This document shows positions 11,026-21,260 of a stretch of 64,000 nucleotides of DNA, one piece after another (the first letter of the stretch is position 1; the number at the start of each line of letters is the position of its first letter). Source of the DNA: Cycas panzhihuaensis. Taxonomy: Eukaryota > Cycadophyta. The DNA lies in contig CM041465.1 in the NCBI GenBank assembly GCA_023213395.1, forward strand, positions 10,540,001 through 10,604,000. The letters are read 5' to 3'. Position numbers and translations under genes: made by a program. A model generated the notes under the pieces. The model was not told the DNA's origin and did not search any database. It was given only the letters and a program-made list of their open reading frames with translations.

Positions 11026-11055
11026 GCCAAACTTAGCGGTACCGCTAAGTTTGGC
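11026..11055. repeat. Perfect 30-base palindrome with GGTACC centre
   Basis: The left arm is GCCAAACTTAGCGGT and the right arm is its exact reverse complement, with no spacer. CCCGT at 11016-11020 and ACGGG at 11056-11060 add a further complementary pair beyond a 5-base asymmetric bulge. It could form a cruciform, an RNA hairpin in the antisense leader, or a binding site for a dimer. A palindrome of different sequence occupies the same place in Tat-2 (49713-49746). Confidence 0.9.
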
Positions 11056-11087
11056 ACGGGTCCTACGGTGATCGTGGGCCCCGCGGT

Positions 11088-11123
11088 AATGATTGCGGTA
11101 CCGCGATCATTGCTGCAGCGATG
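11088..11123. repeat. Two overlapping imperfect palindromes
   Basis: 11088-11111 is a 24-base palindrome centred on GGTACC (arm AATGATTGCGGT) with one mismatched pair. It shares GCGGTACCGC with the feature 60 bases upstream. 11108-11123 is a 16-base palindrome centred on GCTGCAGC, again with one mismatched pair. Each mismatch pairs T with G, as one C-to-T change in a once-perfect palindrome would give. Confidence 0.85.
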
Positions 11124-12089
11124 CAATGACGATCCCCAACAGGGATTTCGCCAAAACCCAAAATTTTTACGGTGGACCCGTGGGGCAGGACGAAACTCCC
11201 TAATGCCCAGGTCCCCGCCTCTTTCTGGATCTGATTCGGACTCCGAGAGGCCGTTCGTTGACCATAAGGGGTACTAAAACTATACAGAATTCATGTAAAA
11301 ACCTTAAAAACCTATAAACTTTGACTTTGAAATGGGCTAGGTTTAGTGATATCCACTCATTAGATCTGGTCTCGCCACTGCCATGTCGTCCGGTCGGTCA
11401 TGCTGGCTCTCTCCGCCCTCTGATCTGACGGTCTGATCTCTCTCTGCGTGCCTCCAAAGTTAGGCGGCGCTCCGCTGCGTAAGGGAATGGGTCTGGTTTC
11501 GCACGAGAGCTGGTGAAAATAAATCCATTTTCCCATCGATTTCCTTATATAGGCGGGACCCCCAATGGGCACTTCCTCCGTTTTTGGTCTCGCGTCAATC
11601 GTTGGGACCGTCTCGTTGTCCTGATTACCTTTGCCTTCTGGCCCTGTTGTCAATTGCGCTGTATTGATGCCCTTTTTTCCCTCCTTTGCAAGGGCATTTA
11701 TGGTGCCTCATTATCGCGCTTTTACCAGGGCCCTTCTACATCGTTTTACGCGCTACTCCCGTGCCTGCCTGAGTTTATACCCGTTTGGCTCGTTTCGTCA
11801 CCCTGGACTCGTTTCCGCGGCCCTTTCTCGCTCTTGGGGTCCCCAAAGGGAATGCTCCCCCGCCTAGGGGCATGTTTCACTTTCTAAAGCGACCTTTTGG
11901 CGCCCCAGGAGGCCGTTTCTTCTGACCACCTTTTGTCGGTGATCGGGCTGCTTGCTCTCGCCCTGGGTAACCTCGTTGCTAGGTCCTCCTACCCTTGACA
12001 GCCATCTTTTGCTTGTTTTTCGAGTGTTGCTTTCATTACCCATTGATTGCCTGGATTTTGTGTCACCTATGTCCATCTACATCTTCTGA
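11124..12089. other. Tat-1 spacer between palindromes and second RNase H
   Basis: No protein family was recognised on either strand. Read on the minus strand, it is collinear with Tat-2 48650-49650. Shared landmarks include AGATCTAATGAGTGG at 11357-11371 (AGATCTAGTGAGTGG in Tat-2) and a short A/T run after a CCC/GGG box near 11140-11180. It probably holds the promoter and leader of the antisense gene. The minus open frame 11653-11360 crosses the putative TATA box and is not supported as a gene. Confidence 0.5.
11543..11566 (-). promoter_or_regulatory. Putative antisense promoter (CCAAT and TATA boxes)
   Basis: On the minus strand an ATTGG (inverted CCAAT, 11562-11566) stands about 10 bases upstream of TATATAAGG (11543-11551). 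Transcription from here would run through the palindromes and into the PMD gene 630 bases downstream. Tat-2 has TATATAAGAG in the collinear place (49318) on its PMD strand. Whether it is used cannot be seen. Confidence 0.45.
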
Positions 12090-12485
12090 AGCGGAGCCTG
12101 ATAATCTGGACCTTCTGTGCATTGCATGGATTCTCATGACCCTTACGGACATGATCTCCTCTGCTCTGGGATCTTCCTCCCAGAGGCTACCAACAATGAA
12201 GCTGAATATACAGTTGTTATTGAATCCCTCACTGATGCTCTCTGTTTCCATCACGGATCCATTGTTTTGCTTTGCGACTCTCAAGTTGTGGTGTCTCATC
12301 TCACCCAGGTTTACCAGGTGCGATGCCCTCACTTGAGGACTCTTGCTTCTGCTGCCAGATCCTTCCTAGCCCGCTTTTCTTCTGTTAATATCCAGCATAT
12401 CCCCCGGGCTCTCAACACTGAGGCAGATAGTCTCGTTTGCCTCGTCCTTGAGTGTCGCCTTCCTCTCCTCGTTGACCGTCCCTGA
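12090..12485 (+). pseudogene. Second RNase H (archaeal-like type) of Tat-1
   Basis: The frame from 12117 contains ATNNEAEYTVVIESL, then VLLCDSQVVVSHL and VNIQHIPRALNTEADSL. These carry the Glu and two of the Asp positions of the RNase H active site, in the arrangement of the archaeal-like RNase H found in plant proteins and acquired by Tat retrotransposons. The usual start of the domain (a Y-x-D-G-S motif) is only partly visible upstream of the ATG. The frame ends at 12483-12485, just past the last catalytic motif. It lies 3' of pol, close to the 3' LTR, not beside RT. A decayed copy is in Tat-2 at 48380-48650. Confidence 0.8.
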
Positions 12486-12892
12486 GGCTTGTCTGGCCCT
12501 CATGTTGCCTAAGCCCCAGGTCGTCTCACTTTGTTTTGCGATCCGTTCACACCTCCGAAGCCTGGCCACTGATGAGGTAAAACTATGGTGCCCACTTTTG
12601 CTTGCTCTTTACTTGATTATGCATGCTCTTCCACATCTTTTGTGGTGGGGGCAGCCCCCCTCACCTGTCTCATTCTTCCAATCGATTTCTAGGTGGCTCA
12701 TAGGCAGCCCCTATGATGTCTCCACCACCGCTTTCGTATCCACGCGTTCTTCCACGACACTCGCTGGCACCCTTGCCTACTGTTATGATCTTGATTGATA
12801 TATCTATATACACATGTGCTACTGACAGTTGTATTGCCAACATTTGCCATCACACGGGCTTACGGCGGTGAGGCTCTCTTCTTAAGGGGTAG
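12486..12892 (+). other. Tat-1 3' untranslated segment and polypurine tract
   Basis: No gene was seen. The segment ends in AAGGGGTAG directly before the 3' LTR, a short polypurine tract. Tat-2 has AAAGGGGTAG at the same place. Confidence 0.7.
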
Positions 12893-15453
12893 TGTTTCAC
12901 GGCTCACAGGAATGGATCTGAGAATCACGGCTCGAGTAAGTGCAGGTATGTTTCTCGTATTGTCATCGCTTTCATTTAATGAGTGTTTGCTTGCATGTCT
13001 GCATGTGTGTGGCTTCATGGGCGACTTTGTCATCGTCCACACTTATTTTAGCCTATGACGACTATAGCGAGGCACACTCCCGGTGAGTGTGGCACCACGG
13101 TGGCCACTTCACTTCATCGCCCTCCTCGCTCCAAGATCCACTCGGTTTGTGCCACCTCACTTTGTCTGATGACCCGTCATCGTTTGGTCAACTTGCCACC
13201 CTGGTTGAGCCCTATTTTTGCTCCTTTGGACCCGTTTATTGGCTTGTTTACCCCCGAGTAGGTGTCTCAGCCTCCTATTGGTCCTTTTTGTCATCCGCCC
13301 CGGCTAGGTTGGTGGTAGGCGTATTTTTACCTCTAGGTGCGTCTGTGAAATTTTTGATCTGGCCGGGAATATCTGATGCAGTGGAATTTGATGCATTGTC
13401 TCAGGTCATTTTTTAAAATCCGCCGTGGTAATTTCACATTTATTGCAAAATTGCCACGTGGCTCACGACTTAATTCTCTCCTAGTCATTCCCTAATCGCT
13501 CGCTTTAGGGTTTGGTCTGAATACTTAAGCCATTTTTGACTCATTTTTTAGGATTCTTTTGCTCACGTTTGGAATGCTCTTCAAGGAAATAACATTCTGC
13601 TCTGCTCTTCCCTGTTGTTCTGCTATTATCACTAGACCTGCGTCCCTCCTACAGTGACCTACTCTCCTTTGGCATGGCTAGGACATTCTCCCAGCCCCTC
13701 ATACACCTTGGAGAGGGCCCCTTGGAGTGGTTCCAGTTGATCTTTGCCCAGGCAGTCCACAAGTGCCCCAAGTGCAGGTGTTCCCCTTCACATCTCTTTA
13801 GCAGGGTCTCAAACCTGCTGTACTTCATATCTGGGTTGATTTCTCAGCCCCTCTTCACTGCTCCTTGGCTGAGGCAAGTCTCTTGCCTCCCTCACTCAGG
13901 TATCCCTTGACTTACATTGTTTTCTTTGTGATATTAATGCTATATCTTGCCTGTTCCTTGCTTATCCTTGTGAGTTTATTCCTTTCCTTTTGTGGGGTTG
14001 TTTTACCACTGCTTTTATGCCTCTTGCCTGCGTTTGCTGCTCAAGGCAGCGGCGTTGAGGGTTGGCATAGGCTTTGGGAAGGAGCTGGGTGGATTCCGTA
14101 CCACCTTCCATACTCCCTAAGCGGCTCTAAGCCCTCCAAAGCCTCCCTCTCGCCCTGTGCTACCCTTGGTTTGCAAACAAGGGTTTGTAGGCCCTCTTTT
14201 GGCCACACAAACCAGCGCTGTCACAAGTTGCAGCACTGATTTATGGACCTTTGTTTAGGTTTGGGCAACTTGCATAAGTCCCAACTGCTAGTCTTTGCCT
14301 AACTCCCTTCCCGGCTGCCCAATTTGCTCCTCATAGCATCCCGGTTCGCCATAGGTTTTCTTGGGCCTCTCTTTGCCCCTTTGTTGCCATTTTCTAGCCC
14401 TTGCTCTTGGCCTTGCCCTTGCTGCCTTGTGGCTCTTGGGGGGAGGTTAGGGCATCATTTACGGGAGGTAGGCCACTCTGAGGCTTACCGATCACTTACT
14501 TTCGCTTTGGTTACTCCCTTTCGTGCACTTTCATGGTTGGATTGGCACTAACGCATGAGTATTTAGATTCACATCTATACTATTTAGGCATATATTGTTA
14601 GAATCTTGTATTGCATGTTAGTGTCCTTCCTCCAGGAAGGAAGAGATTGTCATTGCTTGCAGGTATTCGGGGAGCATGGAGGATATCGCCCGTTAGTCCA
14701 TTGCTAGGTAAGCACCCTTGTATTCATTGTACTTTCACACTTTCTTCATTTATTAGCTTTTGCTCCCTTCATTTCTTTGGCATCGCATTTGATTTTCTGG
14801 GGAAGGTAAGGAAGCCCATTTTCAATCTGCCTCAACATTCCACATCTATGCACCGCGTGAAGTAGCTTGGTGCCCTTTCGAGAAGGCCTTCGTCACGCAC
14901 CCCCTCGGTCCAGGTGCACGTCTTACTCTACCTTGCTACCTTTTTTCCTTTTGGTTCCTTCTTAGTAATTAATACATTGAAGAGTAAAAGGGAAATTTGG
15001 TTTTACATTTGGTTATGCTTTGTTTGTTTCGTTATACGCATTCTTGCTACCTATAGGAAAGGTCGTAGGAACTTCCCCTTCTCTACCTTTCTTCTTCCCC
15101 TTTTAGCTGCACAAGTCCCTCGCCTCCCGCATCACTTGTGTACCCGGTTAGTTTGTTTAGGCACCCTTAGCCTATTCTCTTTGGATCTCCTCCTTCTCCT
15201 TCCGGCCATCCAAGGGTGGGAGGTCCACCTTGAGTCAACCCAGGTTTGTCCTGCATATCTTCGCCTTTTGCTCGAAGTGGTAAAGGATCACCCGATAGTA
15301 GCCATACTCCATTGTAGATCCTGAACTCGTGCTCCGGCGCACGGGGCGCTCTGCGTGGTAACTATTTGCCTTATAGGTCCCACCTTCAGTTGTATCACCA
15401 CCCACTCTCACCACACCTATTAGTTAGGTAGCTATCACATAGACGCGCGTCCA
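12893..15453 (+). repeat. Tat-1 3' LTR
   Basis: 2561 bases, TGTTTC to GCGCGTCCA, collinear with the 5' LTR at 1206-3766 with scattered substitutions and small indels. It is followed by the right target-site copy tatat (15454-15458), and copia RT resumes at once. Confidence 0.92.
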
Positions 15454-15458
15454 TATAT

Positions 15459-16140
15459 AGGTTTAGCATTTTCCATATTAAACCACTGAATTAAGTTTAG
15501 AATATATTTAGGTTGAGATATATTTAAATTTGAATGATTTTGATAAACTTGTAGACCAAGAAAGTAATGTAACAGACCTAAATCGATCATTTCAAATTTA
15601 TTCATTAAAGTAGATTTTAAATGATGAATATGAATGGTTGATGATCCAATAATGATAATGTCATGAACATAGAGGATTATAATAGTAAGATTTTCATTTT
15701 CACATTTAAAATTGAGATTTGGATCACTAATGCATTTAATGTATCCAATGTGAATTAAATGGTCATCTACTTTAGTATACCAAGCTCGAGGAGCTTGTTT
15801 TAAACCATAAATGGATTTCTTAAGTTTATAAACTAAATTAGGATTTTCAATAAATCCAGATGGCTAGGACATATAGATCTCTTCTTTGAGATCACTGTTC
15901 AGGAAAGCACTCTTAACATCCATTTGGTGGATTTCCCAACCAAACTTAGCTGCAAGAGAAATAATTGTTTTGATTGTGTTCATCTTTGCAACAGGGGTAA
16001 AATTTTCATTATAATCGATGCCATCTATTTATGAAAATCCTTTTGCAACAAGGCAAGCTTTATATTTTTCAACTGCGCCTATTGAGTTATATTTTGTTCT
16101 ATAGACCCATTTACAGTCGATGACATTTTTTCCAGGTGGG
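15459..16140 (-). pseudogene. Copia reverse transcriptase
   Basis: The minus-strand translation runs KNVIDCKWVYRTKYNSIGAV, then LVAKGFS, GIDYNENFTPVAKMNTI, HQMDVKSAFLNSDLKEEIYM and YGLKQAPRAWY, with the fingers and palm motifs of copia RT. The catalytic YVDD box reads YVHD near 15670, so one metal-binding aspartate is lost. Further stops lie in the fingers and at S-x-PSG. The frame ends at MENAKPI against the Tat-1 LTR and continues in the RNase H half at 1200. Confidence 0.9.
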
Positions 16141-16589
16141 AGAGGAATAATATCCCAAGTGGAATTTTTAGTTAAAGCATTAAATTCAATCTGCATAGTG
16201 TCCTATCATATAGGATTATTGGTAGCTTGTTTAAATGTTCTGGGATCATTGTTGTCCATTATTTTTACCATTAATGTAAAATTAGCATGTAGTTTTTGGG
16301 CACGTGTGCATCTAGTATCGGTAGGATTACCTACTTCAGATCTAGCATCAACAAGCATTTTTGTTACCCAAACAGGTTGCTTGCGAGTAACTGTTTCTGA
16401 AGATGCAGGTTGATTTGATGAACTAACCTGAAGGGAAGGATCTATTTGAGTAGGTTCAGATATAGTCTAATTTTGGACTTGAGTTGATAAAGATTCTATA
16501 ACTTCTGGATCAACTTGTTTATCAGAGGGGTCAACCAAACAGGTGTTGGTTAACAAACTTTCAACAGGAAGTTCTACATAAGTATATGT

Positions 16590-17530
16590 TGAAAAAGATC
16601 ATTCTTCATCAAATATTATGTCATGCAAAATAAAAATTTAATGTGTGACTGGATCCAAGAGTCTATAAGCTTTACTCTCTTCACTGTACCCAATGAATAT
16701 GTATTTTTGACTTTTTGGATCTAATTTTGTACATTTTTCGTGAGGGATATGTCCCCACGCAATATTGCTAAAGATTTGTAAATGATTGATAAATGGTTTT
16801 CTTCCAGGCCATTTTTGTTCTGGAGTAACGTTCTGTAGACATTTACTAGGTAAATGATTTAATAAATAGTTAGAGCAATTAATTACTTCTACCCATAATT
16901 TTAGGTCTAGATTCTTTGTATGTAACATACAACGAGTCATCTCAACAAGAGTGTGGTTTTTTCATTTAACAACACTATTTTGTTGAGGTGTATATATAAC
17001 AGAATATTGGAATTTAATTCCATGTGATTTACATAAAGAAGTAAACTTGCAACTTAAATATTCCTTTGCATTATCAGATCAAAAAATTTTAATTTTTGAA
17101 TTTGACTGATTTTCCACTAGCGTTTTATATTCAACAAAAATGTCAAATACTTGACTACGTGTTTTGAGCATATAAACCCAATATTTTCTTGAATAATCAT
17201 CTATAAATGTAATAAAATAATGAGAACCAGAGTATGATGTTACATGAAAGAGTCCACATATGCTAGAGTGGACAAGTTCAAGTGGAGCAGTTACTCTAAA
17301 TTGAGTTTTATGTGGAAATGGATCCACGTGTTGTTTACATATCACATAGGCTTCACAAACACCATAAATAGTGTTTGAGGGTGGTAGACCATGAACCATT
17401 TCATGCTTCTTTAAATATTGCAGTTTACCATAACTTGTATGGCTAAATCGTGCATGCCAAAGTTCTTGTTGAGTCGGTTGGCAATAAAGGCACTAAAAGA
17501 TTTTGTTTTATTATTTTGAAGACTTGTTAG
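16590..17530 (-). pseudogene. Copia integrase with pre-integrase zinc domain
   Basis: Minus-strand segments include LWHARFSHTSYGKLQYL (about 17420-17480, HHCC region), then VTSYSGSHYFITFIDDYSRKYWVYMLKTRS (17150-17260, catalytic core with the first aspartates). Downstream are TRCMLHTKNLDLKLWVEV and GYSEESKAYRLLDP (16640-16940, C-terminal part). The enzyme inserted cDNA into the host chromosome. Stops and a gap near 16941-17078 break the frame. Confidence 0.88.
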
Positions 17531-18960
17531 ACTATAGAGACCTGTGGTATGATCAACAAGTCTTGAGGTAATACGTCTGAATTTGTTTAATGGTTCCTTA
17601 ATGATAAATTTATTTTTCCAGAATTTGACGACAAGGTCTTTTTGGCAGATTTGATAGACAGAGAGTAGGTTTGGTAATAAACTAGGTATGTAAAAGACAT
17701 CCTTGATTAAACCATCTTTTAAGATAACATCACCTGATCCTTTGACTTTAAGTTGATTACCACTTCCAAAAGAAATCTCTTCTTCAGAGTTTGTTTTAGA
17801 TTAATAAGTGGTTAAATTTTTCTGGTGTTTAATCATGTGATGGGATGCACTAGAGTCAAGGATCCATTGTGGTGGTTGATTTGTAGGGGCAATAAACGCA
17901 GAAGTTGTTGCTACGAAAGAATGATTCTGAGTTTGTCGATTTTGAGGTCGTGATTGAGGATGGGATTGAGTCAAATTTTGTAATCCCTTAGAAGATTTTC
18001 ATACTTCTGAAGCTATTCTACTTCTACAGACATCAATAGTGTGGCCTTTTTTATGACAATAGGCACAACTAGTGTTTTGAGAAGAAGTTACATTATTCCT
18101 ATTATGAAATAACTGATTGGAAGTATTCTAGTGTTTAGTTAGACCATAATACTTAACATTGTTTTATGAATTGGATGGTGAACCTCTATGAGGTTTCTAA
18201 AATTTTAGATTATTATAAAAATTATTCTATTGTTTATTTTTAAATTATGGCTTAGTTTTGGAAAACAAAACCTGTAAAGGATCTTTTAATGCACCTGTTT
18301 GAATTAACATTATCTGATGTTTAATCAGCTGGTTTGTCAATTGATTAAATGTTATAAGTGGGTTGCCAGCTTGTTGTTTAGCAGTTTTGTAGAGATTAAA
18401 GTATTTTGGTAATTTGTTTACTGCAAGACATATGAGTGTGTCGTCGTCTCTAATATGCGTGATTATTTTCTCAGTATCACCTTCTTTAGTTTTAGATTTG
18501 ATGCAGTTTCCTAGATCTTTATTAATTAATTGAATTTTACTTATAAAATCCTCAACATTAGAAAAATCATCGAAAGTAAGGTTATACAATTGTTATTCTA
18601 AGACATCCACTTGATGTGTATTAACCTTGTCATATTTTTCTTGTAAGGTTTTTCAAACAGTGGCCAAGTCATCTATTTTATAAAATTACTGACTGATTTC
18701 TAGTAAGAGTGAGTTTAATATAGTGTCTAAGGCTGTATCTGAGTTCATCAGATATACCATATAACTTTCTGTAGCATCTACTTTTGGTTTTTTAAATTCA
18801 CCTGTCACATATCACCATATCTTTTGCTATTTGAGCTGATGGGATATGCGATTCCTCCAGTCGGCATAGTTTGAGCCAGTTAATACTGGAATTAGAATGC
18901 AGGTAATCGTCCCTAGCATTAATTCCATATTGGGAGTGATGAGGTTTGATTGAAGATGAA
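17530..18960 (-). pseudogene. Copia gag and protease
   Basis: Gag begins near 18900 with the LTGSNYADW motif typical of copia gag. It continues through an open part at 18589-18245 (YNLTFDDFSNVEDFISKI...INQL-like repeats of the UBN2/retrotran_gag type). A zinc knuckle C-x2-C-x4-H-x4-C (CAYCHKKGHTIDVC) lies near 18020-18065. The protease follows with WILDSSASHHM near 17840-17875, where the usual D-S/T-G-A reads DSSA. Several stops interrupt it. Gag would form particles and protease would mature them. Confidence 0.85.
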
Positions 18961-20280
18961 AAATATAAAGGTGATTGAAAAAATAATCACTTACTAAAAG
19001 TACTAATCATTAGATTAATTTAACAAGCATAAGTTAAAAAATGAAAAAAGAAAGCATTGTAATATACATTACTTACTTTTCCCTTAAACAAATAATGACA
19101 TGTTCTTAAACAAATATCCTCCTTAAGAAACAATCCCTTTTGATAAACAGTCTTCTTTGATAAATAGTCTCCCTTTGACAAACAAATTAGTTTCCCTTAC
19201 ACTGAAAAAATGAACAAATCCTTAAAGAAATAAAAAGTCCCCCTTGATTAAAACAGTCCTAATAAAAAGTTCCCCTTAAAAAATAAATGTTTGTTAAAAA
19301 AAGTTTTATTGATTATCAAGCAAATTAAATTAAAGAAAATTTTATTGATTAGAACATAACTCTAATGTTGAAAGAGATTAAATATCTAAATATTTAATGG
19401 GAGTTATAAAGAGTTTTTATTGATTAAAAATAAAAATTTAAATAAAAGAGATATTAACATATTAAAGAGATATTTTGTAATGGGAAGATACATTGTTTTT
19501 AATTTTAAAATAGAGGGAGATTAATATAGGGAGGAGATTAAAGGAAGGTTTATATCAACATTAAATGAAGTTATAAAGGGGACTAATTTAGCATTAAAAA
19601 AATATAGTTAGGGAGGGTTATTATAATAAATATAATAAAAAAGGGTTTTGATATAATAATCAGTATAAAAAATAATAAAATAAGTGTATTATTTTATAAT
19701 AAAGGAGGGAAATTAAAATATATAAAGAGTGTTAATTTAGCCTAAGTTGATTAGGTTTTAAAAAGTATATATATATAAATATATATAATATTGAGAGGGG
19801 GTTAGATTTAACAATAGAGAATATAGTTAAGGGAAGGTGAATTGATTTAAGTTTAAAATGTAATAAAGTTTTTATTATTAAAAGGTATTAAGAGTAGAGG
19901 ATTAGTATTATTTTGTAAATCAAATGTTATAGGGATGAATTAATAAAGTATAGGGGAGGGGGGGGACTAATTTAAATTTAGCCTAAAGTTTAATTAAAAG
20001 AGATTTTGAATAACTTATTAATGTGATTAAGGGGGGTATAAACTCAAAGTAATAAGTGGGTATTACAAATAAATCAAAATGTAATAAGAGAGGGGGGTAT
20101 AGTTTTATTTAAATCAAAATAAAAAAGAAAATAAAAAATGGGCAGATGGACCCAACGGAAAATTTAATTTCAACAAAGAAAAATTAAAATTGAATCAAAA
20201 TTAAAATCTGGGAGGAGGGGGTTAGGGTAGAAACCCTACCTACCTGGTTCATCGCAATCGTGACGGCAGCTTTGTATGCA
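18961..20280 (-). other. Long AT-rich leader of the copia element
   Basis: No coding potential was seen over 1.3 kb between gag and the LTR. At 19080-19300 a phrase like CCCTTTGATAAACAGT recurs imperfectly about every 20-25 bases. At 19440-20220 AT-rich sequence is studded with purine runs such as GGGAGG and GGGGGG. A clear Met-tRNA primer site was not found near 20280, so part of this may belong to a longer LTR. Confidence 0.5.
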
Positions 20281-20721
20281 GGCTGATGAAGAATAAGCAC
20301 ATGCATAACACCATAGGATCAAATTAAACATAAAACCATAGGAAAATAAATGATATTACACATGTACACAGGTTGACAAGTGGAAAACCCCTTCTGGGGA
20401 AGAAAAACCACCTCTTTAAGTTCTATTTTTATTAAGAATAGTTGTAAACAAAATATCATACACTAAAACTACCTAACCACCAAACCAGCCTTTGAAAAGG
20501 CATTCAGACAACCCTCCTAGATTCATGGAACCATCTCCTTGAATCTAGAAGATGAATTTATACAACAAAAGGTTCGTTGAAATGCAGTTCTGCATTTCAA
20601 CCACCTTTCACATAAGATAATTAATAAACATTAAAGTTTAAACATTATGATAACTTAAATACACATTTAGACATGTGACTAAAATATAAACTTTAAAAAG
20701 AACATAAAGATTATATTAACA
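20281..20721 (-). repeat. Copia 5' LTR
   Basis: 20317-20721 matches 1-402. The outer end (element position 1) is at about 20721. The inner boundary is uncertain, because homology to the other LTR cannot be followed left of window position 1. Confidence 0.8.
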
Positions 20722-20759
20722 TTTTAACATAAATAAATATATTATCAAAGGAAATAATA

Positions 20760-21260
20760 ATAAAATTTTAAAGATAGAGAATGAATATCTTATTTATTAT
20801 GACTTAAAATATAATAGGGGTATTGCATAGGCCAACTTGGAATTTAAAGTAGCCACGATACATATAAAATATAGTCTTATGATAATCTTCAAGTACAATA
20901 AAAATTTGATATTAACCTAATTAAAGATGCAGCTTAGAGAATATAATGTTATTATGGGTTTCATCTAATATATCATTAATCCTTGGGGTTGGAAATTTAC
21001 TTTTTATGATGATTTTACAAAGTTCCTAGTAATCAATAAATAGTTGAAAAGAGTTATCCTTTTTATGAATGAGGATTATATGAGTGACATAAGGGATTTT
21101 GTTAGGTCAGATGATCCCCATATCCATTAGCTTATTTATAATTTTTTTAATTTTAATTTTTTAAAATTAAGAATTTTGATATAGCCTAAGAATGATAGGA
21201 TCATGGTAGTTTTTGAGTTCAATGGCATGGTAACAACTATATTCTAGGGGAGGGGCATTT
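20760..21260 (-). pseudogene. RT start of gypsy copy A
   Basis: The minus strand reads NKIPYVTHIILIHKKDNSFQLFIDY, then KSKFPTPRINDILDE, IFSKLHL and GYFKFQVGLCNTP. These are the fingers and palm signatures of gypsy RT up to the FGLTNAP-equivalent. The YVDD part is absent because the copia element interrupts it. Several stops are present. Confidence 0.8.

Larger units (their letters stand above)
1206..15453 (+). mobile_element. Tat-1: Tat/Ogre-like Ty3/gypsy element with antisense PMD gene and second RNase H
   Basis: A complete LTR-to-LTR insertion of 14.25 kb. Order: LTR, primer site, gag, protease, RT start fused to integrase end, antisense PMD-like gene, palindromes, second (archaeal-like) RNase H, polypurine tract, LTR. 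Gag with a C-x2-H-x4-H-x4-C knuckle, very long LTRs, an extra RNase H and extra sequence between pol and the 3' LTR are traits of the Tat/Ogre branch. It is non-autonomous because most of RT, all of its own RNase H and the integrase core are deleted. It is much richer in G+C and CpG than the DNA around it, which fits a more recent insertion. Lineage assignment is by motif and layout only. Confidence 0.88.
1..20721 (-). mobile_element. Ty1/copia LTR retrotransposon, split by a gypsy insertion
   Basis: Read on the minus strand the order is LTR (20317-20721), long leader, gag with zinc knuckle, protease, integrase, RT, [gypsy insertion 1206-15453], RNase H, polypurine tract and LTR (1-402). Integrase before RT is the copia order. 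The first 402 bases match 20317-20721 closely. The 3' LTR is cut by the window start, so full LTR length and target duplication cannot be read. Many stops and frameshifts make the element inactive. It lies inside an older gypsy (20722 onward), whose RT stops abruptly at the copia LTR. Confidence 0.9.
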
